Origin: an uncultured Actinomycetes bacterium
GTDB taxonomy: Bacteria; Actinomycetota; Acidimicrobiia; Acidimicrobiales; Microtrichaceae
Direction of reading: 5' to 3'
Assembly: GCA_903925745.1 (NCBI GenBank)
Contig: CAIYGQ010000174.1
Coordinates: forward strand, 26,427-90,426
DNA: 64,000 nt
The notes under the pieces were generated by a model that saw nothing but the letters and a program-made list of their open reading frames with translations, did no database searches and had not been told where the DNA came from. The translations under genes and the position numbers were made by a program. Shown piece after piece: positions 10,121 through 19,565 of this stretch; within the stretch, counting starts at the first letter, position 1, and each line of letters begins with the position of its first letter.

Positions 10121-10200
10121 ACGGGGCGCCGGACCCGCGGCGGGCCGCCCGGGTCGAGGGACGGGGCGCCGGACCCGCGGCGGGCCGTCCGGGTCGAGGG
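10121..10200. repeat. Two-copy tandem repeat, 40-bp unit with one mismatch
   Basis: acggggcgccggacccgcggcgggccg(c/t)ccgggtcgaggg at 10121-10160 and 10161-10200. Confidence 0.95.
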
Positions 10201-10243
10201 TCGGGGCTGGCGGTCCGCGACGAGCGGCCGCCCACGGGAGACA

Positions 10244-11059
10244 ATGGAGTCGATGGCTCCCCCCACCACCACCGTCCGCCGGCACCCGTCGGCGGGGAAC
10301 CTCGACAGCCGCCCCGCGCTCGTCGCCCAGGACGCGACGCCGGAGCCCCTCCCCCCGATCAGCTTCCCCCACGGCACCGAGCTCAGCGGCGACCTGGTGC
10401 AGTTCGGCCCGGACCTGGACCACGAGCAACTCAACCGGCTGATCGGCTCCGTCGAGGGTCGTCGGGTGCTCGACCTGGGGTGCGGTACCGGCGCGGCCGC
10501 GATCGCACTGGCGCGGCGGGGTGCCCGGGTGATCGCAGTGGAGTCCTCGACGGCCCGACTGGCTCAGGCCCGGGCGGCGGCGGAACGAGCGGAGGTCCGC
10601 ATCGAGTTCCACCACAGCGACCTCGCCGACCTGGCGTTCCTCCGGGCCGACGCCGTGGACCTGGTGGTGTCGGTCTACGCGCTGGCCGGGGTGCAGGACC
10701 TGAGTCGTGTGGTCCGGCAGGTCCACCGGGTGCTCACGCCCGAGTCGCCCCTGCTGCTCTCGCTCCCCCACCCGTTCGCCACGATGCTCGAGGACGACGA
10801 CACCGAACAGCAGCCCCCGACACTGACCCGGACGGCCTGGAGTGCTGCGCCCGTCGCGTGGAGGGCGGGCGCCGACGAAGGGGTCGTGCACCCGCACTCG
10901 TTCAGCGAGTTGTTCACCACCCTGACCAGGGCGAGCTTCCGGGTCGACACCGTCCTGGAACCACCGGCCGAGCCCGGAGGATCCAGCCTCCACCGGTCCT
11001 CGCTCAGCGAGTGGGTCCCCGAGACACTCGTCGTGCGCGCCCGCAAGCTCGGCATCTGA
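10244..11059 (+). CDS. Class I SAM-dependent methyltransferase
   Basis: VLDLGCGTGAAAIALARRGARVIAVESSTARLAQARAAAERA...DLVVSVYALAGVQDLSRVVRQVHRVLTP. Confidence 0.88.
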   Translation: MESMAPPTTTVRRHPSAGNLDSRPALVAQDATPEPLPPISFPHGTELSGDLVQFGPDLDHEQLNRLIGSVEGRRVLDLGCGTGAAAIALARRGARVIAVESSTARLAQARAAAERAEVRIEFHHSDLADLAFLRADAVDLVVSVYALAGVQDLSRVVRQVHRVLTPESPLLLSLPHPFATMLEDDDTEQQPPTLTRTAWSAAPVAWRAGADEGVVHPHSFSELFTTLTRASFRVDTVLEPPAEPGGSSLHRSSLSEWVPETLVVRARKLGI

Positions 11060-11068
11060 CCTGCGGCG

Positions 11069-11500
11069 TCAGTCCCGACCGCGGACCACGACGACCGGGC
11101 AGTGGGCGTGGTTCACGCAGTAGGTCGTGACCGAGCCGAGCAGCAACCCGACGAACCCGCCGTGGCCGCGGGAACCGACGACGAGCAGGTCGGCGTCCTC
11201 GGACAGCGCGATCAGCCGTTCCCCCGGATGCCCCTCGAGCGACTCGACCGACACGTCGAGCCCGTCCAACAGCCCAGCCGAGGACGTGGCGTCGACCGCC
11301 GCTCCGAGCATCGTCTCGGAGGCCGCCCTGAGGTCGTCGGGGTCGGGTGCGGCGACCTCGTAGCCGGTGCTCATCAGCGGCGTCGTGAAGGCGCCGACGA
11401 CCCGGATCGACGCGCCCCGCAGTCGCGCCTCCGCCGCCGCCCACCGCAGCGCCTCGAGTGAGTGCTCCGAGCCGTCCACTCCCACCACGATCCCGGCCAT
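11069..11500 (-). CDS. Universal stress protein (UspA family)
   Basis: MAGIVVGVDGSEHSLEALRWAAAEARLRGAS...DLLVVGSRGHGGFVGLLLGSVTTYCVNHAHCPVVVVR. Confidence 0.93.
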   Translation of the reverse strand: MAGIVVGVDGSEHSLEALRWAAAEARLRGASIRVVGAFTTPLMSTGYEVAAPDPDDLRAASETMLGAAVDATSSAGLLDGLDVSVESLEGHPGERLIALSEDADLLVVGSRGHGGFVGLLLGSVTTYCVNHAHCPVVVVRGRD

Positions 11501-12981
11501 CAGGTCCTCCTGTCCGTGTCCTCGGCCCCGTGGGCCCCGTACCACTCGTCCAGGTCGGCGAGTGCCGTGTCCCGGTCGACCGGTCCCCGCTCGAGTCGGA
11601 GTTCGAGCAGGTGCGCGAGCGCCCGCCCGACGACCGGTCCCGGGCCGATGCCCAGGTGCTCCATCACGTCGGCGCCGTCCAGGTCCGGACGGATCGAACG
11701 CACGGCCTCGGCCTCCTGGAGGTCGGCGATCCGCTGTTCGAGTTCGTCGATCCGGCGCCCGAGCGCCGCCGCCTTGCGCTGGTTGCGGGTCGTGCAGTCC
11801 GCACGAGTGAGGGCGATCAGGTCGTCGAGCAGCGGGCCGGCATCACGCACGAAGCGCCGGACCGCGGAGTCGCTCCACCCCATCTGGTACGTGTGGAACC
11901 GCAGGTGGAGGTACACGAGCTGCGTCACGTCGTCGACCATCTGGCGGGAGAAGCGCAGCGCCTTCATCCGGTCGCGGGTCATGCGGGCACCAACGACCTC
12001 GTGGTGGTGGAACGACACCCCCTTCGGTCCGACCGACCGGGTCTTCGGCTTGCCGAGGTCGTGGAACAGGGCCGCCAACCGCACCCGGAGCCGACGCTCG
12101 GACTGGGCCACCACGGCGATCGTGTGGGTGAGCACGTCCTTGTGACGGTGGATCGGGTCCTGTTCGAGCCGCATGTCGGGCAGCTCCGGCAGGAACGTCG
12201 CCGCCAGGCCCGTGTCGCCGACGAACCACAGGCCTGCGGTGGGATCGGGGACGACCACCAGCTTGCAGAGCTCGTCCCGGATCCGTTCGGCCGACACGAT
12301 CTCCATGCGGTCCAGGCCGGCGCGCACCGCCTCGACCAGGTCCTCGGTGGGCCGCAGCCCGAACCGGGCGATGAACCGGGCGGCCCGAAGCATCCGCAGC
12401 GGATCGTCGGCGAAGGACTCCTCCGGCGACAGCGGCGTGCGCAGGACCCCTGCGTGCAGGTCGGCCAACCCGTCGTAGGGGTCGATCAGTGTCGGATCGG
12501 GGCTGGTCACCTCCAGCGCCATGGCGTTGACGGTGAAGTCGCGGCGGCTCAGGTCGTCGAGCACGTCGGTGCTGAACGCGACCTCGGGCTTGCGGCTGTC
12601 CGGACGGTAGGCCTCGGCGCGGTGGGTCGTGATCTCGATGTGGCGGTCCCCGAGCCGGACCCCGATGGTCCCGAACCGCTCGCCGGTGGTCCACAGGGCG
12701 TCGACGACGGGGCCGACCAGCTCCTTGATCCGTTCGGGTCGGGCGTCGGTGGTCAGGTCGACGTCGTGCCAGCCCGCCGCGACGGACTCGGGGGAACCCG
12801 GCCCGGCGTCCACGACCGTTGGTTCCGGGGAATCCGCCCCGGCGACCCCGCCGGTCCCGTCGTCGGCGAACAGGTCGCGGACGCTCCCGCCGACCAGGTA
12901 CAGACGGTGGCCGGCGGCGCCGACGACCTCGGTCAGCGGTGCGACCTGCTCGATCAGACGTCGCACGCGCTCGGGACCCAC
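11500..12981 (-). CDS. CCA tRNA nucleotidyltransferase / poly(A) polymerase family with HD domain
   Basis: LYLVGGSVRDLF...DVDLTTDARPERIKELV...RRDFTVNAMALEV...DDPLRMLRAARFIARFG...ALFHDLGKPKTR; GTG at 12981 in frame. Confidence 0.92.
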   Translation of the reverse strand: MGPERVRRLIEQVAPLTEVVGAAGHRLYLVGGSVRDLFADDGTGGVAGADSPEPTVVDAGPGSPESVAAGWHDVDLTTDARPERIKELVGPVVDALWTTGERFGTIGVRLGDRHIEITTHRAEAYRPDSRKPEVAFSTDVLDDLSRRDFTVNAMALEVTSPDPTLIDPYDGLADLHAGVLRTPLSPEESFADDPLRMLRAARFIARFGLRPTEDLVEAVRAGLDRMEIVSAERIRDELCKLVVVPDPTAGLWFVGDTGLAATFLPELPDMRLEQDPIHRHKDVLTHTIAVVAQSERRLRVRLAALFHDLGKPKTRSVGPKGVSFHHHEVVGARMTRDRMKALRFSRQMVDDVTQLVYLHLRFHTYQMGWSDSAVRRFVRDAGPLLDDLIALTRADCTTRNQRKAAALGRRIDELEQRIADLQEAEAVRSIRPDLDGADVMEHLGIGPGPVVGRALAHLLELRLERGPVDRDTALADLDEWYGAHGAEDTDRRT

Positions 12982-13126
12982 GGCCGCAGCGTACCGGCGG
13001 GCGGGCGCAGCGGACTCCAGCGACCGTGGTGCCGGGCGCGGCCCGCGGCACCCGGGGCCACGACGGAGCGTCCACCGGCCCGTACGCTCTGGGGTCGACG
13101 CCGCCCCCGGCGCCACGCGAGACACC

Positions 13127-13861
13127 ATGACCTCCAGAGCCGCCACCTCCCGAGCCACCCTGTCGGTGGGCCGCGACCGATACCGGATCGGTCCGTGGCA
13201 CGCCGACGCTTCGATCGCGTACCTGGCGCTCACGCCCGACACCGTCCGCGTCAGCGATGACAGCCTGCGCTCCTGTGTGGACCGGCTCGTCGCCGCCGGG
13301 TACACGTCGGTGATCACCTCGGCGCTCCATCCGGACGAGACCGGTCCGTTCGCCCGGCTCGGATTCGAGGAGTTCGACCGGCTGCGCGTCCTGGCCGTCG
13401 ACCTGGACCGGATCCGACCGACGCGACCGGCGATTCCCCAGGGGGTGCGGCTCCGACGGGCCCACCGGCGCGACCGCGTCGCCGCCCTCACCGTCGACCA
13501 CGCCGCCTTCCCCGAGTTCTGGCGACTCGACGCCGAGTCCATGCGGGACGCGGAGTCCGCGACCCCGGCGGTCCGGTTCCGGGTGGCCGACGCCGGCGGG
13601 CGGATCGTGGCCTATGCGATCACCGGACGGAGTGGACCCCAGGGCTTCCTGCAGCGACTGGCGACGGATCCATCCGTCGCCGGCCGGGGCCTGGCGACCG
13701 CGCTCGTCCACGACGCGGTCAGGTGGGCGTCACGCCACCGGTGCCGTCGACTGCTCGTCAACACGCAGGTCGACAACGAGCGGGCGCTGCGGCTCTACCG
13801 GCACCTGGGCTTCGAGCTCACCCCCAGCGACCTGGTCGTCCTGACGAGACGGCTGCGGTGA
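13127..13861 (+). CDS. GNAT family N-acetyltransferase
   Basis: LQRLATDPSVAGRGLATALVHDAVRWASRHRCRRLLVNTQVDNERALRLYRHLGFE; ATG at 13127. Confidence 0.9.
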   Translation: MTSRAATSRATLSVGRDRYRIGPWHADASIAYLALTPDTVRVSDDSLRSCVDRLVAAGYTSVITSALHPDETGPFARLGFEEFDRLRVLAVDLDRIRPTRPAIPQGVRLRRAHRRDRVAALTVDHAAFPEFWRLDAESMRDAESATPAVRFRVADAGGRIVAYAITGRSGPQGFLQRLATDPSVAGRGLATALVHDAVRWASRHRCRRLLVNTQVDNERALRLYRHLGFELTPSDLVVLTRRLR

Positions 13862-16038
13862 CCCCGTCACCCCGGTGGTGGGCGACGGCCGTCGCCGTGA
13901 TGGTCGCCGTCACGTCCCTGGTCGCAGCGGGGACGGTCTCGGACCACGTCGGGGCCTCCCCGTCCCCGGCGACCACGACGGCCCAGGGTGGCGACGAGGA
14001 CGGCCCGGCCCGGGTGCCGCTCGACCTCTCCTTCGTCAGTCCCTTCGTCTCCCCGCAGGGCGCCTTCGAGCTGCGGTTCGCCCCCACCATCGCCGTGCCG
14101 ACCGACGCGACGATGGAGGTCCGGATCCATCGTCGACTGAGCAGCGGCTCCGGCCTGCGCGCCGCCGTCGCCCGCGTCGCCGAGGGTGGATCACCGGGAT
14201 CGGTGCTGGCGGGCCCCATCCGCATCCCCCCGGCGCTGCTCGGCAACCCCGCCGCCGGGTGGACGGTGCGCCTGGAGGTGTCGAACTCGACGAACACCCC
14301 CGCGCCGGCGGTGTTCGTCCCCGACGACGGCATCCACCCCGTCACGGTCGACCTGATCGACGGCCGCGGGTCGACCATCTGGGAACGGACCGTGTTCATG
14401 GTTCGGCCACCGGAGAACCCACCGGTCGACCGGACGGGCGCGCCGGCTCGGACCACGGTCACCATGGCACTCGGCCTCGACGGGCCGCCGGCCCTCGGTC
14501 CCGAAGGTGAGGCGGTGATCGGCGACGACCTCCTGTCGACCCTCGGTGACGTGGCGGGCCTGCTGGAGGCGGTCCCCGAGGCACCCCTGTCGCTCGCCAT
14601 CAGCCCGAACCTCCTCTCGGGCTCCAGCCGATCGGGCACCGTCACCGCGACCGACCTGACCTCGGCGCTGCAACGACCCGGGCTCGCCGCCCGGACGCTC
14701 CGACGCACCGACGTCCCCCTCGACGTCGGTGGGATCATCAACGCCAACGGACTCGACGTGATCCAGGACGAGCTCACCATCGGCAGCAGGGTGGTCGAGA
14801 CCGAGACGCTCCGCCCCCCCATCGACCACACCTGGCTACTCGACGACACGGTCACGCGCGAGTCGCTGCCCGCACTGGCGGCACTCGGCACCCGCCGGGT
14901 CGTGCTGCCGGCGGATCGGCTCGTCCTCCCCGAGGGCACGGACCCCGCCACGGCTCGGAGCCGGACGATGGTCCTGGGGGGCGATGGTCCCGACACGTCG
15001 GAGAACCCGTCGGACGGACTGCTGACCGTCGTGGCCGACGACCCCATCCTGGGGCTCGCCACGCTGGATCCGGATGCCGATCCGGGCACGGTCGCCAACC
15101 GGGTCAGCACCGAGCTGAGTGCGGACTGGTTCACTGCGGTCGGCGAGGGTCCCGATTCCTTCCCGGGCCCGCAGTCGGTGCTCTTCGTCCCACCGCAACT
15201 CGACCCGGCGGTGCTGCTCGCGCTCATCCCGGCGCTCACCGGCGCCGGTCCCCTGTTCGCCGACGCCGAGGCCCCGCCTCCACCGGCCGGTCCCGTCGAG
15301 GGCGACTACCTGACCGCGTCGCTGGCCCCGCGCACCCCCCAGGACCAGGCCGCGGCGATCGCCGAGTACCGGGCCTCCCGCACCACGGTCGTCGGCGTCC
15401 GCAGCGTGGTGGGACCCGTCGAGGGACAGGTCCGGACGTGGGACCTGGTGAACGCCCAGACGATGACCCGGGGGCTGGACCCGGGACTCCGGCGGGCCTC
15501 CCACGACGCGATCGAGGTCGGGTCACGAACGCTGCTCGACCAGATCGAGGCGCCACCGGAGCGCAAGGTGGTGCTGACCAGCCGGGACGCCACCATCCCG
15601 CTCCGGTTCCGCAACGGGCTCGACTATCCGGTCGACGTCGGCCTGCGCGTCAGGAGCAGCCGACTCGAGCTGCCGGACGGTGAGCGACGCGTCGTCCGAC
15701 TCGTGCCCGGTGACAACCTGGTCGACCTGCGGGTCACCGTCCGGGCGCCGGGCGAGTCGGTCGTCAGGGTCGACGTGACCTCACCCGACGACTCGGTCGG
15801 GATCGACTCGGTGCGCGTCCCGGTCCAGGCATCGACGATCTCCGGTGTCGGCGCCGCCCTGTCGATCGCGTCCCTCGTCGTCCTGGCGTGGTGGTGGCTG
15901 GTGACGGCGCGACGGCGACGCCGCCAGGGTGTCCTCGAGGGAGGCACCCATCCGAGCACCGCCGGATCCGGGGACGACCGGGACGAGCCGCCACCACCGC
16001 AACGGGTCGGCGACGGTAGCGTCGCAGAAGGTGGATGA
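13858..16038 (+). CDS. DUF6049-like secreted/membrane-anchored protein
   Basis: N-terminal signal (VAVMVAVTSLVAAGTVS), long extracytoplasmic part, C-terminal TM (GAALSIASLVVLAWWWLVTARRRRR); position next to the CCA transferase as in mycobacterial ori regions. Confidence 0.75.
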   Translation: MTPSPRWWATAVAVMVAVTSLVAAGTVSDHVGASPSPATTTAQGGDEDGPARVPLDLSFVSPFVSPQGAFELRFAPTIAVPTDATMEVRIHRRLSSGSGLRAAVARVAEGGSPGSVLAGPIRIPPALLGNPAAGWTVRLEVSNSTNTPAPAVFVPDDGIHPVTVDLIDGRGSTIWERTVFMVRPPENPPVDRTGAPARTTVTMALGLDGPPALGPEGEAVIGDDLLSTLGDVAGLLEAVPEAPLSLAISPNLLSGSSRSGTVTATDLTSALQRPGLAARTLRRTDVPLDVGGIINANGLDVIQDELTIGSRVVETETLRPPIDHTWLLDDTVTRESLPALAALGTRRVVLPADRLVLPEGTDPATARSRTMVLGGDGPDTSENPSDGLLTVVADDPILGLATLDPDADPGTVANRVSTELSADWFTAVGEGPDSFPGPQSVLFVPPQLDPAVLLALIPALTGAGPLFADAEAPPPPAGPVEGDYLTASLAPRTPQDQAAAIAEYRASRTTVVGVRSVVGPVEGQVRTWDLVNAQTMTRGLDPGLRRASHDAIEVGSRTLLDQIEAPPERKVVLTSRDATIPLRFRNGLDYPVDVGLRVRSSRLELPDGERRVVRLVPGDNLVDLRVTVRAPGESVVRVDVTSPDDSVGIDSVRVPVQASTISGVGAALSIASLVVLAWWWLVTARRRRRQGVLEGGTHPSTAGSGDDRDEPPPPQRVGDGSVAEGG

Positions 16039-17593
16039 GACCCGAGCCGGCACGAACCCCGGCGCCCCGATCACGTCGGCCAGCGCGGGGCTGTCCGGGC
16101 TGGTCCTGGCCAGCCGCTACCGGCTGGACCGACTGATCGGCTCCGGTGGCATGGCCCAGGTCTGGGAGGCCACCGACACCGTCCTGGCGCGCCGGGTCGC
16201 GGTCAAGCTGCTCCACCCGCACCTGGCGGCCGACCCGCAGTTCGTCCAGCGGTTCCGGCAGGAGGCGAAGGCAGCCGCACGGATCAACGACCCGGGTGTG
16301 GTCGGCGTGTTCGACACCTGCAGCGACCAGGGCCACGAGGCGATCGTGATGGAGCTCCTGGAGGCCACGACGCTGCGGGACCTGATCGACGAGCGGGGCT
16401 CGCTCGACGCCGCCACCACCGAGCGGATCGGGCTCCGGGTGCTCGACGCCCTGGAGGCGGCCCACCGGGCCGACCTGGTGCACCGCGACATCAAGCCCTC
16501 GAACATCCTCCTGTGCCGTGACGGCCGAGTGAAGCTCGCCGACTTCGGGATCGCCGTCGCCGACGGACAGACCCAGCTCACCCAGGAGGGTTCGCTGGTC
16601 GGTACGGCCACCTACCTGGCCCCGGAGCAGCTCCAGCACCAGGACCTCGACGGGCGGGCGGACCTCTACTCACTCGGCGTCGTGCTCTACGAGTGCCTCA
16701 CGGGACGCAGCCCGTTCGAGGGCGACACCGCGGCGGCCGTCGCCCTCGCCCGTCTCCACACTCCACCTCTCGACCCCCGGCAGCTCCGCGTCGACGTGCC
16801 GGCCCACCTGGCGGAGGTCCTGATGGTGGCACTGTCGGTCGACCCGGACCACCGCTTCGCCTCGGCGGCCGACTTCCGGGCGGCGCTGCTCGGCGGGAGC
16901 GTGCACATCCCCGGTCCTCCGACGGGCTTCGAGTCCGACGCCCTGGTGGACCTCCACGACGACGACCTGGAGTCGTTCACGTCGTCCGAGCGCGGCTGGC
17001 TCCTCCCGGCGATGCTGATCGTGCTCGTCGGCGCCGCCCTCACGGTCGCCGGACTACTCGTCCGGGAGTCACGCGTGGAGGAACCGGTGGCCGCCCCCGG
17101 ATCCAGCCTCCCGAGCGTCGAGCTCGAACCGCTGGCCATCGCGCGGGTCGGCACGTTCGACCCTCAGGGCAGCGGCACCAGGGGCGAGAACGACGGTGAC
17201 GCCCCCAACGTCGCTGACGGCGAGCCGGGGACCGGGTGGCGGACCGAGCTCTACGACGAGCGCGGGTTCTTCGGGTCCAAGACCGGAGTCGGTGTCGCCC
17301 TCGTCCTCGAGTCCAGGTCGCTCGTCGACCGGGTGCGGATCCAGTCGAGCGATGACGGGTGGAGCGGGTCGATCTACGTGATCGACGCCGAGTCGACCGA
17401 TGCGATCGACCTGGGCAACCTGGTCCCGGCCGCCCAGGTGGACGACGTGCGCGGCACCCTGGAGGTCGACACCCGCGGAGCGCCCGGACGCCTGGTCCTG
17501 TTGTGGATCACCCAGCTCGGCGATCCGACCGACGGGCGGCACAGCGTGCGGATCGACGAGATGTCGGCCCGCGGCCGACCCGCCCGGGGGTGA
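16031..17593 (+). CDS. Transmembrane Ser/Thr protein kinase with extracellular discoidin-like C-terminal domain
   Basis: IGSGGMAQVWEA, VAVKLL, HRDIKPSNILL, ADFGIAVA, GTATYLAPEQ; TM WLLPAMLIVLVGAALTVAGLLV; ectodomain ...NVADGEPGTGWRTELYDERGFFGSKTGVGVALVLES... Confidence 0.88.
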   Translation: MDETRAGTNPGAPITSASAGLSGLVLASRYRLDRLIGSGGMAQVWEATDTVLARRVAVKLLHPHLAADPQFVQRFRQEAKAAARINDPGVVGVFDTCSDQGHEAIVMELLEATTLRDLIDERGSLDAATTERIGLRVLDALEAAHRADLVHRDIKPSNILLCRDGRVKLADFGIAVADGQTQLTQEGSLVGTATYLAPEQLQHQDLDGRADLYSLGVVLYECLTGRSPFEGDTAAAVALARLHTPPLDPRQLRVDVPAHLAEVLMVALSVDPDHRFASAADFRAALLGGSVHIPGPPTGFESDALVDLHDDDLESFTSSERGWLLPAMLIVLVGAALTVAGLLVRESRVEEPVAAPGSSLPSVELEPLAIARVGTFDPQGSGTRGENDGDAPNVADGEPGTGWRTELYDERGFFGSKTGVGVALVLESRSLVDRVRIQSSDDGWSGSIYVIDAESTDAIDLGNLVPAAQVDDVRGTLEVDTRGAPGRLVLLWITQLGDPTDGRHSVRIDEMSARGRPARG

Positions 17594-17674
17594 CCCGATG
17601 AGGACCCAAACGACGAACCGGGGACGAACCGGAATCGCCGCCGGGGGGTGACCGGGCCCTCTAGGCTCCGGCCG

Positions 17675-18001
17675 ATGTCGAACATCCCGGGCAACGAGCA
17701 CCCGAACGGAGGCCCGCCCGCGGGTGGGTCCGACTGGACCGACCAGGTCACGGACCTGATCGTCGACTCCGTCGACAAGGTCCGCGCCCGCACCACCGGA
17801 CCGCTCCTCGACCTCAGCCGGGCCGGGGTCCTGGCCCTCGTCGCCGTGATCGTCCTGGTCCCGGTGATCATCATCGTCACCGTCGGGCTGACCCGCTTCC
17901 TGCACTGGCTGCTGCCCGGCGGGATCTGGGTGTCCTACACCGTGATGGGCCTCCTGTTCGTGCTGCTCGGGGCGTTCCTCTGGAGTCGACGACGCGACTG
18001 A
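17675..18001 (+). CDS. Small membrane protein (2 TM)
   Basis: MSNIPGNEHPNGG...GVLALVAVIVLVPVIIIVTVGLTRFLHWLLPGGIWVSYTVMGLLFVLLGAFLW. Confidence 0.7.
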   Translation: MSNIPGNEHPNGGPPAGGSDWTDQVTDLIVDSVDKVRARTTGPLLDLSRAGVLALVAVIVLVPVIIIVTVGLTRFLHWLLPGGIWVSYTVMGLLFVLLGAFLWSRRRD

Positions 18002-18077
18002 CCGGTCGGGTCCCGGCGCCCGGCCACACCGACCACGTTCCCATCCGTCCCCCCAGTCCTGACGAGGAGTTCCACCT

Positions 18078-19040
18078 GTGACCGACGACGTCCGAAACGT
18101 CATCGTGGTCGGCTCCGGCCCAGCGGGCCTGACCGCCGCCATCTACACCGCCCGCGCATCCCTGGATCCGCTCGTCATCGAGGGGGAACCGTCCTCGACG
18201 AGCGACCAGCCGGGTGGCCAGCTGATGCTCACCACCGAGGTCGAGAACTTCCCGGGGTTCCCAGAGGGAATCATGGGTCCGGAGCTCATGCAGTCGTTCC
18301 GGGACCAGGCCGAGCGGTTCGGCGCCGAGATCGTCACGGCCAAGGTCACCCGCCTCGACCTGAAGACCTCCCCGTTCGGGGTGTGGGTGGGCGGCACGGA
18401 CGGCGAACCCACCCACCGGGCCCGGTCGATCATCATCGCCACCGGGGCGTCCTCGCTGATGCTCGGCCTCGAGGCGGAACGACGCCTGATCGGCCACGGC
18501 CTCTCGACGTGTGCGACCTGCGACGGGTTCTTCTTCCGCGACCAGGACATCTGCGTCGTCGGTGGCGGCGACTCGGCGATCGAGGAGGCCCTGTTCCTCA
18601 CCCGCTTCGCCAGCTCGGTCACGGTGATCCACCGACGCGACACGCTCCGGGCCTCGAAGATCATGCAGGAGCGGGCCTTCGCCAACCCCAAGCTCAGCTT
18701 CCTGTGGAACACCGTGGTTGACGACCTGATCGGCGAGGAACAACTCGAGGGCGTGGTCACCCGCGACGTGGAGAGCGGGGAGGTGACGACGCATCCGTTC
18801 ACCGGCGCGTTCGTCGCGATCGGCCACCGGCCGAACACCGACCTGTTCGTCGGCCAGTTGTCACTGAAGGACAACGGCTACCTGCGGACCTTCGACGACC
18901 GGTCCCACACCAGCGTGGACGGAGTCTTCGCCTGTGGCGACGTCCAGGACGACTGGTACCGACAGGCGATCACGGCGGCGGGCAGCGGGTGCATGGCCGC
19001 GATCGACGCCGAGCGCTGGCTGGAGCGCATGGGACACTGA
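18078..19040 (+). CDS. trxB: Thioredoxin reductase
   Basis: VIVVGSGPAGLTAAIYTARA...STCATCDGFFF...VVGGGDSAIEEALFLTRF...GVFACGDVQD. Confidence 0.95.
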   Translation: MTDDVRNVIVVGSGPAGLTAAIYTARASLDPLVIEGEPSSTSDQPGGQLMLTTEVENFPGFPEGIMGPELMQSFRDQAERFGAEIVTAKVTRLDLKTSPFGVWVGGTDGEPTHRARSIIIATGASSLMLGLEAERRLIGHGLSTCATCDGFFFRDQDICVVGGGDSAIEEALFLTRFASSVTVIHRRDTLRASKIMQERAFANPKLSFLWNTVVDDLIGEEQLEGVVTRDVESGEVTTHPFTGAFVAIGHRPNTDLFVGQLSLKDNGYLRTFDDRSHTSVDGVFACGDVQDDWYRQAITAAGSGCMAAIDAERWLERMGH

Positions 19041-19173
19041 GCGTTCCCTCGGTCCCGCAACCGGTCGGAAATGCAACCGCCGTCCGCGGGGTTGTGTCGC
19101 TGGCACCCCGGAGTTCCGGGTGGCGCGAGAATGGGTCGATCGGTCGACGACCCCGACCCGGAAAGGCCTCGAC

Positions 19174-19494
19174 ATGTCAACCTTCGTCCTCGACGACGCC
19201 ACCTTCCACGAGGAGATCGGCTCCTCGGACCTGCCGGTCCTGGTGGACTTCTGGGCCGAGTGGTGTGGTCCGTGCAAGATGATCGCCCCCACGCTGGAGG
19301 AGATCTCGGTGGAGCACCAGGAGTCGCTGCGGATCGCCAAGGTGAACGTCGACATCTCACCCGATATCGCACGAGAGTTCAACGTGATGAGTATCCCCAC
19401 CATGATCGTTTTTCGTGATGGGGAGGAGGCGGCCCGGATCGTCGGGGCCAAGGCCAAGGCGGCCCTGCTCGACGAACTGTCCCCGTTCATCTGA
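19174..19494 (+). CDS. trxA: Thioredoxin
   Basis: MSTFVLDDATFHEEIGSSDLPVLVDFWAEWCGPCKMIAPTLEEI; ATG at 19174 rather than the longer track ORF. Confidence 0.95.
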   Translation: MSTFVLDDATFHEEIGSSDLPVLVDFWAEWCGPCKMIAPTLEEISVEHQESLRIAKVNVDISPDIAREFNVMSIPTMIVFRDGEEAARIVGAKAKAALLDELSPFI

Positions 19495-19565
19495 CCGACA
19501 CTCGCTCCGGGGCACCTGTCCGCTCTCCGAGCGGTGGGCCTTTCGGTTGACGCGGGAGCACCACC

